64,000 nucleotides of DNA, taken from positions 1 through 64,000 of the forward strand of contig JARKQJ010000138.1 of assembly GCA_029973955.1 (NCBI GenBank). Direction: 5' to 3'. The DNA comes from Paludibaculum sp. (GTDB taxonomy: Bacteria > Acidobacteriota > Terriglobia > Bryobacterales > Bryobacteraceae). Positions 16,890 through 26,530 of the stretch are shown in pieces; the first letter of the stretch is position 1; each line of letters begins with the position of its first letter. The notes under the pieces are model-generated. The model saw nothing but the letters and a program-made list of their open reading frames with translations. It was not told the origin of the DNA and did no database searches. Both the position numbers and the translations under genes were made by a program.

Positions 16890-17753
16890 ATGCCTGACGA
16901 TCCCAAGCCGGAAGGCCCCACGCCGCAGGAGTCTGCCCCAAGTTCGGAGGCGGCTCCGGTAGAGAACAAGCCCGAGGCAGCCACTCCAGCGCCAACATCC
17001 GCCGCGACGCCTGCCGCGACGCCTGCCGCGGCTCAGACACCGGCCGCGGCAGGGGCCGCGGCTCAGACACCCACCGAAGCCAGTGCCGCGCCGGCGGAGA
17101 AGCCCGCAGCGGCGCCAGCCGCAGAGGCGGCGAAGCCCGCGGCCGCGCCCGCGCCCGCCGCCGCCAAGCCGGCTGCGCCGGCAGCAGGCGCTGCCAAGCC
17201 AGCGGCCGCTGCCGCCAAGCCCGCGGCTCCGAAGGTTCCGGCCGTGATGGCCGCGACGCCCTGGGAGGGGGACCTGCCCACGGCGCTGGCGGAGGAGTTC
17301 GGCGACAGGATTTCCGCATTCTCTTCGTATCTGGGGCAGAACTTCCTGGTGTGCCAGCCGGGAGCGCTGTTTCCGATTCTGATGTCGCTGCGGGACACGC
17401 ACGAGTTCGCCTATCTGGTGGACGTGACGGCGGTGCACTATCCCGACAAGCCGGCGCCGTTCGAGGTGGTCTACATCCTGTACAGCTTCGAGCGCAACGA
17501 GCGGATCCGGGTGAAGACGCAGATCAAGGCCGACGAGAAGCTGGCGTCGGCGGTGCCGGTGTACATCACGGCGGACTGGCTGGAACGCGAAGCCTACGAT
17601 ATGTTTGGGGTGGTGTTCGAGGGCCATCCGGGGTTGAAGCGGATTCTGATGCCTGAAGATTGGGAGACCTTCCCATTGCGGAAGGAGAACAGCATATTGA
17701 AGATGGACCAGCGGTGGGTCCAGGAGAATCTGGGGATCGAAAGCGGACAATAG
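16890..17753 (+). CDS. nuoC: NADH-quinone oxidoreductase subunit C with a long Ala/Pro-rich N-terminal extension
   Basis: 287 residues. The 30-kDa-subunit core begins at about residue 122 ([14 protein letters not shown]) and contains the NuoC signature [16 protein letters not shown] and [15 protein letters not shown] near the end. It is part of the peripheral arm of respiratory complex I. The first 120 residues are almost only Ala, Pro, Lys, Thr, Glu and Gln with repeated KPAA, which is absent from ordinary NuoC. No membrane segment is seen in it. First gene of a nine-gene nuo operon; TAGGA lies about 8 bases before the ATG. Confidence 0.95.
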   Translation: MPDDPKPEGPTPQESAPSSEAAPVENKPEAATPAPTSAATPAATPAAAQTPAAAGAAAQTPTEASAAPAEKPAAAPAAEAAKPAAAPAPAAAKPAAPAAGAAKPAAAAAKPAAPKVPAVMAATPWEGDLPTALAEEFGDRISAFSSYLGQNFLVCQPGALFPILMSLRDTHEFAYLVDVTAVHYPDKPAPFEVVYILYSFERNERIRVKTQIKADEKLASAVPVYITADWLEREAYDMFGVVFEGHPGLKRILMPEDWETFPLRKENSILKMDQRWVQENLGIESGQ

Positions 17754-17755
17754 CC

Positions 17756-18865
17756 ATGTCAGGAACGTTTCTGGACTCGACCGAACTGGTGCTGAACATG
17801 GGGCCGCAGCACCCCTCCACGCACGGCGTTCTGCGGGTGATTGTGAAGCTGGACGGCGAGCGGGTGCTGGGCACGGAGTGCGTGATCGGCTACCTGCACC
17901 GGGGCGTGGAGAAGATCGCGGAGAACCGCACCTACACGATGTTCGCTCCGTACGTGGACCGCATGGACTACGTGGCGGCGGTATCGAACGGGTTGGGCTA
18001 CTGCCTGGCGGTGGAGAAACTGCTGAACGCCGAAGCGCCGCCGCGGGCGCAGGTGGTGCGGGTGATCCTGACAGAGTTGAACCGGATCGGCAGCCACCTG
18101 CTGTGGCTGGGCACGCACGCGCTGGACATCGGCGCGATCACGCCGCTGTTCTACTGCATGAGAGAGCGGGAGTACACGCTCAACATCTTCGAGAAGTACT
18201 GCGGCGCGCGTCTGACGACGCATGCGTTCCGCATCGGCGGCCTGCAATACGAGACCTACGAAGGCTTCGAGAAAGAAGTGCTCGAATTCTGCGACCTGTT
18301 CGAGCCGAAGGTGGACGAGTACGAGGAGTTGCTGACCGGGAACCGGATCTGGGTGGACCGGCTGACGAACGTGGGGATTCTGAACGCCGACGACTGCAAG
18401 GCATATGGCGTGACGGGTCCGATGCTGCGGGCCGCGGGAGTGAAGTGGGACATCCGCAAGGCGCTGCCCTACTCCGGTTACGAGAAGTACGACTTTGAAG
18501 TGCCGACGCGGCAGAACGCCGACACATTCGACCGGTACATGGTGCGCATGGCCGAGATGCGGCAGAGCGTGCGGATCATCCGCCAGGCAGTGGCCGACAT
18601 ACCGGCCGGGCCGATTATGGCGAAGGTGCCGAAGATCATCAAGCCGCCGGTGGGCGAGGCGTACGTTTCGATTGAAGCGCCGAAGGGCGAGCTTGGGTAT
18701 TACATTGTGAGCGACGGTTCGACGCAGCCCTATCGGGTGCGCGTGCGGCCGCCCTCATTCGTGAACCTGCAGGCGCTAGACAAGATGGCGCGCGGTTCGC
18801 TGGTAGCAGACCTGGTGGCGATCATCGGCACCACGGACATCGTGCTAGGGGAGGTGGATCGCTAA
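17756..18865 (+). CDS. nuoD: NADH-quinone oxidoreductase subunit D
   Basis: 369 residues, the 49-kDa subunit that helps form the quinone site. [15 protein letters not shown] (residues about 13-27) and [15 protein letters not shown] are diagnostic, and the C-terminus ends DIVLGEVDR as usual. ATG 17756 comes 2 bases after the nuoC stop, and the stop overlaps the nuoI ATG by one base. Length is typical for a stand-alone NuoD (no CD fusion). Confidence 0.97.
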   Translation: MSGTFLDSTELVLNMGPQHPSTHGVLRVIVKLDGERVLGTECVIGYLHRGVEKIAENRTYTMFAPYVDRMDYVAAVSNGLGYCLAVEKLLNAEAPPRAQVVRVILTELNRIGSHLLWLGTHALDIGAITPLFYCMREREYTLNIFEKYCGARLTTHAFRIGGLQYETYEGFEKEVLEFCDLFEPKVDEYEELLTGNRIWVDRLTNVGILNADDCKAYGVTGPMLRAAGVKWDIRKALPYSGYEKYDFEVPTRQNADTFDRYMVRMAEMRQSVRIIRQAVADIPAGPIMAKVPKIIKPPVGEAYVSIEAPKGELGYYIVSDGSTQPYRVRVRPPSFVNLQALDKMARGSLVADLVAIIGTTDIVLGEVDR

Positions 18866-19317
18866 TGAGTCTCTTGCGGAAGATTTTTCTGGTAGACCTG
18901 CTGCAGGGGCTGCGGGTGACGTTCCGGACGCAGCATCCGAAAAACATCGTCACGGAGCAGTATCCGCAGGAGCGGCCGATGATTGCGGAGCGCTACCGGG
19001 GCGCGCCGCGACTGAACATCAATCCGGAGAACGGGCAGACGCTGTGCATCGCATGCGACCTGTGCTCGCTGGCGTGCCCGGAGAACCTGATTGTGGTGGG
19101 CTGGGAGCGCAATCCGGAGACGAAGCGCAAGGATCTGACCACATTTACGTACGACACGTCGCGGTGCATGTTTTGCGGCCTCTGCGAGGACGCCTGCCCG
19201 GTGGACGCGCTCGAGCTGACACAGGATTTTGAATTGGCGAGTTATTCGCGGGAAGGTGCGATCTTTGACCGGCAGACTTTGGAAGAGGGCATCCGCCCGA
19301 CCAAGTACCGCTTCTAG
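18865..19317 (+). CDS. nuoI: NADH-quinone oxidoreductase subunit I (two 4Fe-4S clusters)
   Basis: 150 residues. Two CxxCxxCxxxCP motifs are seen: CIACDLCSLACP and CMFCGLCEDACP, which hold clusters N6a and N6b that pass electrons toward the quinone site. The start overlaps the nuoD stop by one base. In the usual gene order nuoH stands before nuoI; here nuoH is at the end of the operon. Confidence 0.97.
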   Translation: MSLLRKIFLVDLLQGLRVTFRTQHPKNIVTEQYPQERPMIAERYRGAPRLNINPENGQTLCIACDLCSLACPENLIVVGWERNPETKRKDLTTFTYDTSRCMFCGLCEDACPVDALELTQDFELASYSREGAIFDRQTLEEGIRPTKYRF

Positions 19318-19371
19318 GACCGGCCTCCGGAGAATGGAAAGGAGCCGGACGGAAGCGCCCGGCCTGCGCCC

Positions 19372-19881
19372 ATGACAGAAACCGTTTTCTTTTATGCCTT
19401 CGCCGCGCTGACATTGCTTGGCGCGATTCTGACGGTGACGCTGAAGAACGCCGTGCACTGCGCGATTTCGCTGATCGCTTCGCTGGCAGGCGTGGCCGGG
19501 CTGTACCTGCTGCAGCATGCCGAGTTCCTGTTCGCCGTGCAGATTGTGCTTTATATCGGCGGCATCATGGTGCTGTTCCTTTTCGTCATCATGCTGGTGA
19601 ACCTGGACGATGCGGCGAAAGAGCGGCAATTCCACCGGAACTGGCTGGTGGGGCTGGTGTGCGCGGGGGCGACGGCGGGGCTCTTCACACTGTTTCTCAC
19701 GCGCGGCGCGCAGAGTTTGAAGCTGCCGCCGCAGGCGGTGGAGGCAATGGCGAAGGAAGGCAACGTGGAGTCGCTATCGATGCTGCTGTTCCGGGAGTAT
19801 CTGGTGCCGTTCGAGCTGGCGTCGCTGCTGTTGCTGGTGGCGATTGTCGGCGGCGTGATGATGGCGAAGAAGAGGATCTGA
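19372..19881 (+). CDS. nuoJ: NADH-quinone oxidoreductase subunit J
   Basis: 169 residues with five membrane helices. ALTLLGAILTVTLKNAVHCAISL and FAVQIVLYIGGIMVLFLFVIMLVNL are typical of NuoJ, part of the proton-pumping arm. It follows nuoI after 54 bases, the largest gap in the operon, and has no clear ribosome binding site close to the ATG. It ends 2 bases before the nuoK start. Confidence 0.96.
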   Translation: MTETVFFYAFAALTLLGAILTVTLKNAVHCAISLIASLAGVAGLYLLQHAEFLFAVQIVLYIGGIMVLFLFVIMLVNLDDAAKERQFHRNWLVGLVCAGATAGLFTLFLTRGAQSLKLPPQAVEAMAKEGNVESLSMLLFREYLVPFELASLLLLVAIVGGVMMAKKRI

Positions 19882-19883
19882 CG

Positions 19884-20195
19884 ATGGTGCAATCGATCAC
19901 AACGGGACACTATCTGGTGCTGAGCGCGGCGTTGCTGCTGATCGGCACCATCGGCATTCTGCTGCGCCGCAACGCAGTGATCATCATGATGTCGATCGAG
20001 CTGATTCTCAACGCGGTGAACGTGAACCTGGTCGCGTTCTCCCGGCACCACGGGCATCTGCATGGGCAGGTGTTCGCCATTTTCATCATCTGTGTGGCGG
20101 TGGCCGAGGCCGCGGTTGGCCTGGGCATCCTGATCGCGTTGTTCCGCAATAAAGAAACCGTTCTGGTCGACGAAATCGACCTCTTGAAGTGGTAG
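19884..20195 (+). CDS. nuoK: NADH-quinone oxidoreductase subunit K
   Basis: 103 residues, three membrane helices. The conserved Glu-bearing second helix (IIMMSIELILNAVNVNLVAF) and third helix (VFAIFIICVAVAEAAVGLGI) match NuoK, where the two glutamates serve proton transfer. The ATG at 19884 is used; longer frames upstream are shadows of nuoJ. Confidence 0.96.
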   Translation: MVQSITTGHYLVLSAALLLIGTIGILLRRNAVIIMMSIELILNAVNVNLVAFSRHHGHLHGQVFAIFIICVAVAEAAVGLGILIALFRNKETVLVDEIDLLKW

Positions 20196-20205
20196 GAGCC
20201 CCGGA

Positions 20206-22269
20206 ATGAACTTCCTCGATCTCATTTGGCTGATCCCGCTCATTCCGCTATGCGGGGCGGCCATCATGCTGCTGTTCGGCCGCAACCTTTCCAAGCAGGC
20301 CATCAGCATCATCAGCCCCGGCGCGGTGTTCCTCAGCCTGGTGCTTTCCGCCGGCGCGGTGTTGCAACTGTCGGCGCTGCCGGAGAAGGTGCACCAGGTG
20401 GTGCTGTTCGAGTGGCTCCCGCTCCTGAAGGCGGACTTCGGCTTCATGCTGGATCCGCTGTCGAGCGTGATGATTTTGGTGGTGACGGGCATCGGCTTCC
20501 TGATTCACGTTTACGCCACGGGCTACATGGCGCACGAGCACGGGCCGCGGCACGGCGGGTTTTACCGGTTCTTCGGATACCTGAACCTGTTCGTGTTTTT
20601 CATGCTGACGCTGGTGCTGGGCAACAACTATCCGCTGCTGTTCGTGGGCTGGGAAGGTGTGGGCCTGTGCAGCTACCTGCTGATCGGTTTCTACTTCCAC
20701 AAGAAGAGCGCGGGCGATGCGGGCAAGAAGGCGTTCGTGGTGAACCGCATCGGCGATGCGGGCTTCATCCTGGGGATGTTCTTCCTGTTCCAGGTGACGG
20801 GCTCACTGAAGTTCACGGAAGTGAACGATGCGCTGCACTCGGCGCGGTTCTCGCCCGAAGTGGGCACTTTCGGGATCCTTTCATTGACGGCGGTGCTGCT
20901 GTTCATCGGGGCGACGGGCAAGAGCGCGCAGCTGCCGCTGTACGTCTGGCTGCCGGACGCGATGGAAGGTCCGACGCCGGTGAGCGCCCTGATCCACGCG
21001 GCGACGATGGTGACGGCCGGCGTTTACATGTGCGCGCGGTCGAACGCGCTGTTCGCACTGACGCCGGAGACGTCGCACATCGTGGCGGCGGTAGGCGCGG
21101 CGACGGCGATCTTCGCGGCGTCGATCGGGTTGGTCCAAAACGATATCAAGCGCGTGCTGGCGTACTCGACGGTTTCGCAGCTCGGCTACATGTTCGTGGC
21201 GGTGGGCGTGGGCGCCTACTGGGTGGCGGTGTTCCACCTTTACACGCACGCGTTCTTCAAGGCCCTGCTCTTCCTTGGATCGGGCTCGGTGATTCACGCG
21301 ATGAGCGGCGAGCAGGACATGCGGAAGATGGGCGGGTTGAAGGACAAGATTCCGGTGACGTTCCGGACGATGTTTATCGGGTCGCTGGCGATCGCCGGCA
21401 TCCCGGGATTGGCCGGGTTCTTCTCGAAGGACGAGATCCTGTGGCAGACGTGGTCGTCGCCGCTGGGGTCGAAGATGCTGTGGGTGGTCGGGTTTATGAC
21501 GGCCGCGATGACGGCGTTCTACATGTGGCGGCTGATGTTCATGACGTTCTACGGCGAGGGCCGGATGGACGAGCATACGAAGCACCACATTCACGAGTCG
21601 CCGAAGTCGATGACGGTGCCGCTGATGGTGCTGGCCGGCGGGTCGGTGTGCGCCGGCTGGATCGGGATGCCGAAGGTGTTCGGCGAGAACGGCTTCATGC
21701 AGGGGCTGGAGCACTGGCTTGGGCCGGTGTTCGAGAGCGGCAAGGAAGCGGCGCACGCGGTGGCCGGGCACGGCACAGCCATAGCGGAACACGGTGGAGC
21801 GAATCACGACACTTCGGTGGAGTGGCTACTGATGGGCCTCTCGACCGGCGTGGCGCTGGCCGGGATCTTCCTGGCGCGGCACATCTACCTGCGGATGAAA
21901 GAAGCAGAGCGGCCGACGGGCGGCGCGCTGTATCCGGTGCTGCTGAACAAGTGGTACGTGGACGAGCTGTACGACTTCCTGTTTGTGAACGGCCTCTCGA
22001 AAGGCGGCGGCACGCTGATGGCCGAGTTCGACCGCAAGGTGGTGGACGGCGGCGTGAACGGCACGGCGTGGCTGACGCGCATGACCTCGCGAGTTTCGAT
22101 GTGGTACGACACCTGGATTGTGGACGGGCTGGTGAATCTCAGCGCGTTTACGGTGCGGGCGATGTCCTACCCCGTGCGGTTCTTCCAGACCGGCTTCATC
22201 CACTCTTACGCCCTGGTGTTTCTGGGGGGCGTGCTGGCCATCTTCGGCTATTACTGGTGGGTGCAATAA
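20206..22269 (+). CDS. nuoL: NADH-quinone oxidoreductase subunit L
   Basis: 687 residues, antiporter-like proton-pumping subunit. NYPLLFVGWEGVGLCSYLLIGFY and PTPVSALIHAATMVTAGVYMCAR are the classic ND5/NuoL segments, and TVSQLGYMFVAVGVGAYW follows. The C-terminal part supplies the lateral helix. A His-rich loop (about residues 505-530) lies before the last helices. SD-like GGAGCCCCGGA precedes the ATG. Confidence 0.97.
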   Translation: MNFLDLIWLIPLIPLCGAAIMLLFGRNLSKQAISIISPGAVFLSLVLSAGAVLQLSALPEKVHQVVLFEWLPLLKADFGFMLDPLSSVMILVVTGIGFLIHVYATGYMAHEHGPRHGGFYRFFGYLNLFVFFMLTLVLGNNYPLLFVGWEGVGLCSYLLIGFYFHKKSAGDAGKKAFVVNRIGDAGFILGMFFLFQVTGSLKFTEVNDALHSARFSPEVGTFGILSLTAVLLFIGATGKSAQLPLYVWLPDAMEGPTPVSALIHAATMVTAGVYMCARSNALFALTPETSHIVAAVGAATAIFAASIGLVQNDIKRVLAYSTVSQLGYMFVAVGVGAYWVAVFHLYTHAFFKALLFLGSGSVIHAMSGEQDMRKMGGLKDKIPVTFRTMFIGSLAIAGIPGLAGFFSKDEILWQTWSSPLGSKMLWVVGFMTAAMTAFYMWRLMFMTFYGEGRMDEHTKHHIHESPKSMTVPLMVLAGGSVCAGWIGMPKVFGENGFMQGLEHWLGPVFESGKEAAHAVAGHGTAIAEHGGANHDTSVEWLLMGLSTGVALAGIFLARHIYLRMKEAERPTGGALYPVLLNKWYVDELYDFLFVNGLSKGGGTLMAEFDRKVVDGGVNGTAWLTRMTSRVSMWYDTWIVDGLVNLSAFTVRAMSYPVRFFQTGFIHSYALVFLGGVLAIFGYYWWVQ

Positions 22270-22278
22270 AGGGAGCGA

Positions 22279-23826
22279 ATGACGATGACATCCAACCTCC
22301 TCTCCCTGATCCTCTTCACCCCGATCGCGGGCCTGCTGGTGCTGCTGTTCATCCCCTCCAGCAACAAGACGCTGATTAAGCTGTGGGCGAATCTGACGGC
22401 GGCGGCCGGCTTCCTGGTGTCGCTGCCGCTGATCATCAACTTCAACCGGAACCTGGAAGGCTACCAGTTTGTGGAGCGCGCGGACTGGATTCCTTCGCTG
22501 GGCGTGCAATACCTGATCGGCGTGGACGGCATCAGCGTGCTGATGGTGATGCTGACCACGTTCATGGGGCTGATCGCCATCTTCTCGTCGTGGGACGCCA
22601 TCAAGGACCGCGAGAAGGAATACTACGCGATGTTCCTGCTGCAGCAGACGGGCATGATCGGCGTGTTCATCTCGATGGACTTCCTGCTGTTTTACGTCTT
22701 CTGGGAACTGGTGCTGGTGCCGATGTACTTCATCATCGGCGTGTGGGGCGGGCCGCGCAAGCTGTATGCGGCGATTAAGTTCTTCCTCTACACGCTGACG
22801 GGCGGCGTGCTGATGCTGCTGGGCATCCTGACGCTGTACTTCCAGCACGCTTCGCAGTTCGGGCGCTACACGTTCGAGATCTCCGAACTGATGAAGCTGA
22901 ACCTGCCGCTGGGTTTGCAGCAGTGGGTGTTCTGGGCCTTCTTCCTGGGCTTCGCCATCAAGGTGCCGATGTTCCCCTTCCACACCTGGCTGCCGGACGC
23001 GCACACTGAGGCGCCCACGGCGGGCTCTGTGATTCTGGCGGCCGTGCTGCTGAAGATGGGGACGTACGGGTTTATCCGCTTCTCGCTGCCGCTGCTGCCG
23101 AGCGCCTCTTCAGACCGTACGATTGTGACGGTGCTGGCGGTGCTATCGCTGATCGGCATTCTCTACGGGGCGCTGGTGAGCCTGATGCAACAGGACTGGA
23201 AGAAGCTGGTGGCGTACTCGTCAGTGAGCCACCTGGGCTTCTGCACCCTGGGCATCTTCGCGCTGAACCAGGCGGGCATCGCAGGCAGCGTGATCCAGCA
23301 GATCAACCACGGCATCTCGACGGGCATGCTCTTCCTGATTGTCGGCGTCATCTACGAACGCCGGCACACGAGAGAGATCAAGGAGTATGGCGGGCTGGCG
23401 CACGTGATGCCGAACTACGCCATTGTCTTCGCCTTCGCGATGCTGTCGAGCGCGGGGCTGCCGCTGCTGAACGGCTTCGTGGGCGAGTTCACGATTATGC
23501 AGGGGGCGTTCGAAGCCAACCGCGTGTGGGCGGCGTTCGCGGTGCTGGGGATCATCTTCGGCGCGGCGTACCTGCTGTGGCTGTACCAGCGGACGATGCT
23601 GGGCGAGGTCACCAACGAGAAGAATAAAGGACTGCCCGATTTGAACTGGCGGGAGTGGGCCGTGTTCATTCCGCTAATGATCTGGGCAGTGGCGATTGGG
23701 GTCTATCCGAAGCCTTACTTCGACATTCTGGAGAAGCCGGTGGCGCAGATCGTGCACCGGGTCCACCAGACCGCCAATAGCGTGGCCAACGCGCCCGCCG
23801 TCAGTTCGGAGGCCGTCTCCAAATGA
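22279..23826 (+). CDS. nuoM: NADH-quinone oxidoreductase subunit M
   Basis: 515 residues, antiporter-like subunit (ND4). Typical segments: YVFWELVLVPMYFIIGVWGG, FHTWLPDAHTEAPTAGSVIL with the family Pro/His pattern, and LVAYSSVSHLGFCTLGIF. Two ATGs are close (22279 and 22285). The stop overlaps the nuoN ATG by four bases (ATGA). Confidence 0.97.
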   Translation: MTMTSNLLSLILFTPIAGLLVLLFIPSSNKTLIKLWANLTAAAGFLVSLPLIINFNRNLEGYQFVERADWIPSLGVQYLIGVDGISVLMVMLTTFMGLIAIFSSWDAIKDREKEYYAMFLLQQTGMIGVFISMDFLLFYVFWELVLVPMYFIIGVWGGPRKLYAAIKFFLYTLTGGVLMLLGILTLYFQHASQFGRYTFEISELMKLNLPLGLQQWVFWAFFLGFAIKVPMFPFHTWLPDAHTEAPTAGSVILAAVLLKMGTYGFIRFSLPLLPSASSDRTIVTVLAVLSLIGILYGALVSLMQQDWKKLVAYSSVSHLGFCTLGIFALNQAGIAGSVIQQINHGISTGMLFLIVGVIYERRHTREIKEYGGLAHVMPNYAIVFAFAMLSSAGLPLLNGFVGEFTIMQGAFEANRVWAAFAVLGIIFGAAYLLWLYQRTMLGEVTNEKNKGLPDLNWREWAVFIPLMIWAVAIGVYPKPYFDILEKPVAQIVHRVHQTANSVANAPAVSSEAVSK

Positions 23827-25292
23827 GCGTCTACTACACCTCCACGGACCACTTCGTGCTGCTGCCGGCCCTGCTGCTGGCGCTATTCGGCTGCGCGACG
23901 CTGATCTTCGACCTGTTCATCTTCCCCGAGCCAAAGCAGCGGCGCTGGCTGCTGCTGTTCCTGGTGCTGGGCGAGGCGTTTGCCGGAGTCGCGTTCGCGC
24001 GGCAGCAGATGTTCCTTTCGGGGCACGGCGGGGACCTGACCGCGTTCAACGGCGCGCTGGTGATCGACAACTACTCGCTGTTCTTCCACTGGATCTTCCT
24101 GGCTACGACAGTGATTGTCGGGCTGATCAGCTACAAGTACCTGGAAGTGCGCGACGAGCATCACGGCGAATACTACGGGCTGCTGATGCTGGCGCAGTGC
24201 GGCATGTTCTTCCTGGCCAGCGGGACGGAACTGGTGACGATCTTCGTCGGGCTGGAGACGATGGCGATCACGTTCTACATCCTGGTGGGCTTCCTGCGGG
24301 CGGACAAGCGGTCCAATGAGGCGGCGCTGAAGTACCTGCTGCTGGGATCGATGAGTTCGGGGTTCCTGGCCTACGGATTCTCGATCCTGTACGGGATTGC
24401 GGATTCGACGCGGCTGCGGGACATCACGGCGGCGGTGGCGGCACGCGATCCTTACGATCCGATCCTGCTGCTGGGCATTGCGACGACGGCCGTGGGCCTG
24501 CTGTTCAAGATCTCGGCGGCGCCTTTCCACATGTGGGCGCCGGACGCATATGAAGGCGCGCCGACGACGATTACGGCCTACCTGGCGGTGGGGTCGAAGG
24601 CGGCTTCGTTCGCGTTGCTGCTGCGGCTGTTCGCGGGTACGCTGGGCTCGGCACGGATCGCCTGGGAACCCTTGATGATCGCAGCGGCGCTGCTTTCGAT
24701 GACCATAGGCAATCTGGCGGCGGTGACGCAGACGAATACGAAACGGCTGCTGGCTTACAGCGGCATCAACCACGCGGGCTACATCCTGCTGGGCCTGATC
24801 GCGGGCAATCCAACGGGGCTGAAGGGTGTGCTGGTTTACGTGCTGGTGTACACCTTCATGAACCTGGGCGCGTTCCTGGTGCTGACGTCGCTGACGCGGC
24901 AGGGGCTGGCCGGGGAAGACATCAACGACCTGCGCGGTTTGATGAAGAGGGCGCCGGGCCACGCGCTGTGGATGCTGGTGTTCCTTGTTTCGCTGGCAGG
25001 CATTCCGCCGACGGCGGGGTTCCTGGGCAAGTACTTCATCTTCCTGTCGCTGGTGGAGACGGGCCACATCGCGCTCGCGGTGGTGGCGGCGGCCTACGTG
25101 GCCGTGTCGGTCTATTACTACTTCCGGCTGGTGAAGGCCGTGTTTATCGAGACGGAAGAGGGCGAGGTGCCGCCGCTGGCCACTTCGCTGGGCACGCAGA
25201 TCGCGCTGGGCGTGACGGGCGTGCTGACGCTCGGCATCGGCATCTATCCGGAGCCGTTCCTGCGCCTGGCGCAGATGAGCATTTCGCGTTAA
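23823..25292 (+). CDS. nuoN: NADH-quinone oxidoreductase subunit N
   Basis: 489 residues, the third antiporter-like subunit. FVGLETMAITFYILVGF, FHMWAPDAYEGAPTTITAYL and LLAYSGINHAGYILLG are diagnostic of NuoN. Fourteen membrane helices are expected; hydrophobic segments cover almost the full length. Start overlaps nuoM; nuoH follows after 12 bases. Confidence 0.97.
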   Translation: MSVYYTSTDHFVLLPALLLALFGCATLIFDLFIFPEPKQRRWLLLFLVLGEAFAGVAFARQQMFLSGHGGDLTAFNGALVIDNYSLFFHWIFLATTVIVGLISYKYLEVRDEHHGEYYGLLMLAQCGMFFLASGTELVTIFVGLETMAITFYILVGFLRADKRSNEAALKYLLLGSMSSGFLAYGFSILYGIADSTRLRDITAAVAARDPYDPILLLGIATTAVGLLFKISAAPFHMWAPDAYEGAPTTITAYLAVGSKAASFALLLRLFAGTLGSARIAWEPLMIAAALLSMTIGNLAAVTQTNTKRLLAYSGINHAGYILLGLIAGNPTGLKGVLVYVLVYTFMNLGAFLVLTSLTRQGLAGEDINDLRGLMKRAPGHALWMLVFLVSLAGIPPTAGFLGKYFIFLSLVETGHIALAVVAAAYVAVSVYYYFRLVKAVFIETEEGEVPPLATSLGTQIALGVTGVLTLGIGIYPEPFLRLAQMSISR

Positions 25293-25304
25293 GGGAAACT
25301 TGCG

Positions 25305-26489
25305 ATGGCAGAACTTCTATCCCAACCCTGGTTTATCCCGCTGGTGGTCGGCGTTTGCATCATCGCGCTGGCGCCGCTGGCGGTGGCGTTCACGGTGCTG
25401 CTGGAACGCAAGGTGCTGGCGGACATGCAGGCCCGGCTGGGCCCCATGCGTGTGGGTCCGAACGGCTTGCTGCAGACCATCGCGGATGCGGTGAAGCTGC
25501 TGATGAAGGAAGACGTGGTGCCGACGGACGCCAACCGCGGGCTGTTCCGCTTCGCGCCGGTGATCACGTTCTTCACCGCGGCGACGTGCCTCACCGTGGT
25601 GCCGTTCTCGGACACGATCAAAGTGGCCGACGTGAACGTGGGCCTGCTGGTGATTTCGGCGATGTCGTCAGTGGGCATCCTGGGCATTATCCTGGGCGGC
25701 TGGTCATCCAATTCGCACTACTCGCTGCTGGGCGGACTGCGCTCGGCGGCGCAGTTGGTTTCCTATGAAGTGGCGCTGGGCCTGGCGCTGGTGAGCGGCG
25801 TGATGTGCGCCGGCACGCTTTCGATGAGCGGCATGGTGAGGGCGCAGTTGGAGCGCGGCGTGTGGTTCGCGTTCGACAACTTCGGGCTGATGCTGATTCC
25901 GACGATGATCTACCTGATCTCGTCGGTGGCGGAGACCAACCGCGCGCCGTTCGACCTGCCGGAAGCGGAGAGCGAACTGGTGGCGGGGTTCCACACCGAG
26001 TACAGCGGCTTCCGCTGGGGCGTGTACATGCTGTCGGAGTACATCAACATGTTCGCGGTGGGCAGCGTGCTGGTGACGCTGTTCTTCGGCGGCTGGCTGC
26101 GGCCGTTCCCGAGCGTGGCGTTTCTGGCGATTCCGATGAACTACGGCGTGCCGCTGGTGGTGTTCGCCGGCACGGGCGTCCTGTGCCTGGCGCTCTCGCG
26201 GAAGCAGCCGATTCCGGGGTATACGATCGGCATGGCGGCGGTGGGTGTGACGTTCCTCATCGTGGCCGCTGTATTCATGATCCCGGGTTTCAATACGGTG
26301 GCGACCCCTGTGTTCTGGTGGGCGATCAAGCTCTTCACCGTGCTCTACATCTTCATCTGGCTCCGCGGGACGTTCCCGCGCTACCGCTATGACCAGCTCA
26401 TGAACATCGGCTGGAAGGTGATGATCCCGACGGGGCTGGGCGCGATATTCGTGAATGCGCTGGTGGGCATGGCGCGGGCGGCGAAGTAA
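25305..26489 (+). CDS. nuoH: NADH-quinone oxidoreductase subunit H
   Basis: 394 residues, membrane subunit that forms the quinone tunnel with NuoB and NuoD. ERKVLADMQARLGPMRVGPNG and AETNRAPFDLPEAESELVAGFHTEYSG are the strongly conserved NuoH segments. It is last in the operon instead of lying between nuoG/D and nuoI. AAGGGAAAC lies before the ATG. It ends 41 bases before the convergent DinB gene. Confidence 0.97.
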   Translation: MAELLSQPWFIPLVVGVCIIALAPLAVAFTVLLERKVLADMQARLGPMRVGPNGLLQTIADAVKLLMKEDVVPTDANRGLFRFAPVITFFTAATCLTVVPFSDTIKVADVNVGLLVISAMSSVGILGIILGGWSSNSHYSLLGGLRSAAQLVSYEVALGLALVSGVMCAGTLSMSGMVRAQLERGVWFAFDNFGLMLIPTMIYLISSVAETNRAPFDLPEAESELVAGFHTEYSGFRWGVYMLSEYINMFAVGSVLVTLFFGGWLRPFPSVAFLAIPMNYGVPLVVFAGTGVLCLALSRKQPIPGYTIGMAAVGVTFLIVAAVFMIPGFNTVATPVFWWAIKLFTVLYIFIWLRGTFPRYRYDQLMNIGWKVMIPTGLGAIFVNALVGMARAAK

Positions 26490-26530
26490 GCCGGTTCCGC
26501 TGGAGTTGGAGAATTGATCAGCCGGCGGGG

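Noticed and set aside
20226..22379. 717-codon plus-strand frame overlapping nuoL
   Set aside because: Shadow of nuoL in another frame; Arg/Gly/Ala/His-rich translation and no start signals. Long shadow frames are normal at this GC content.
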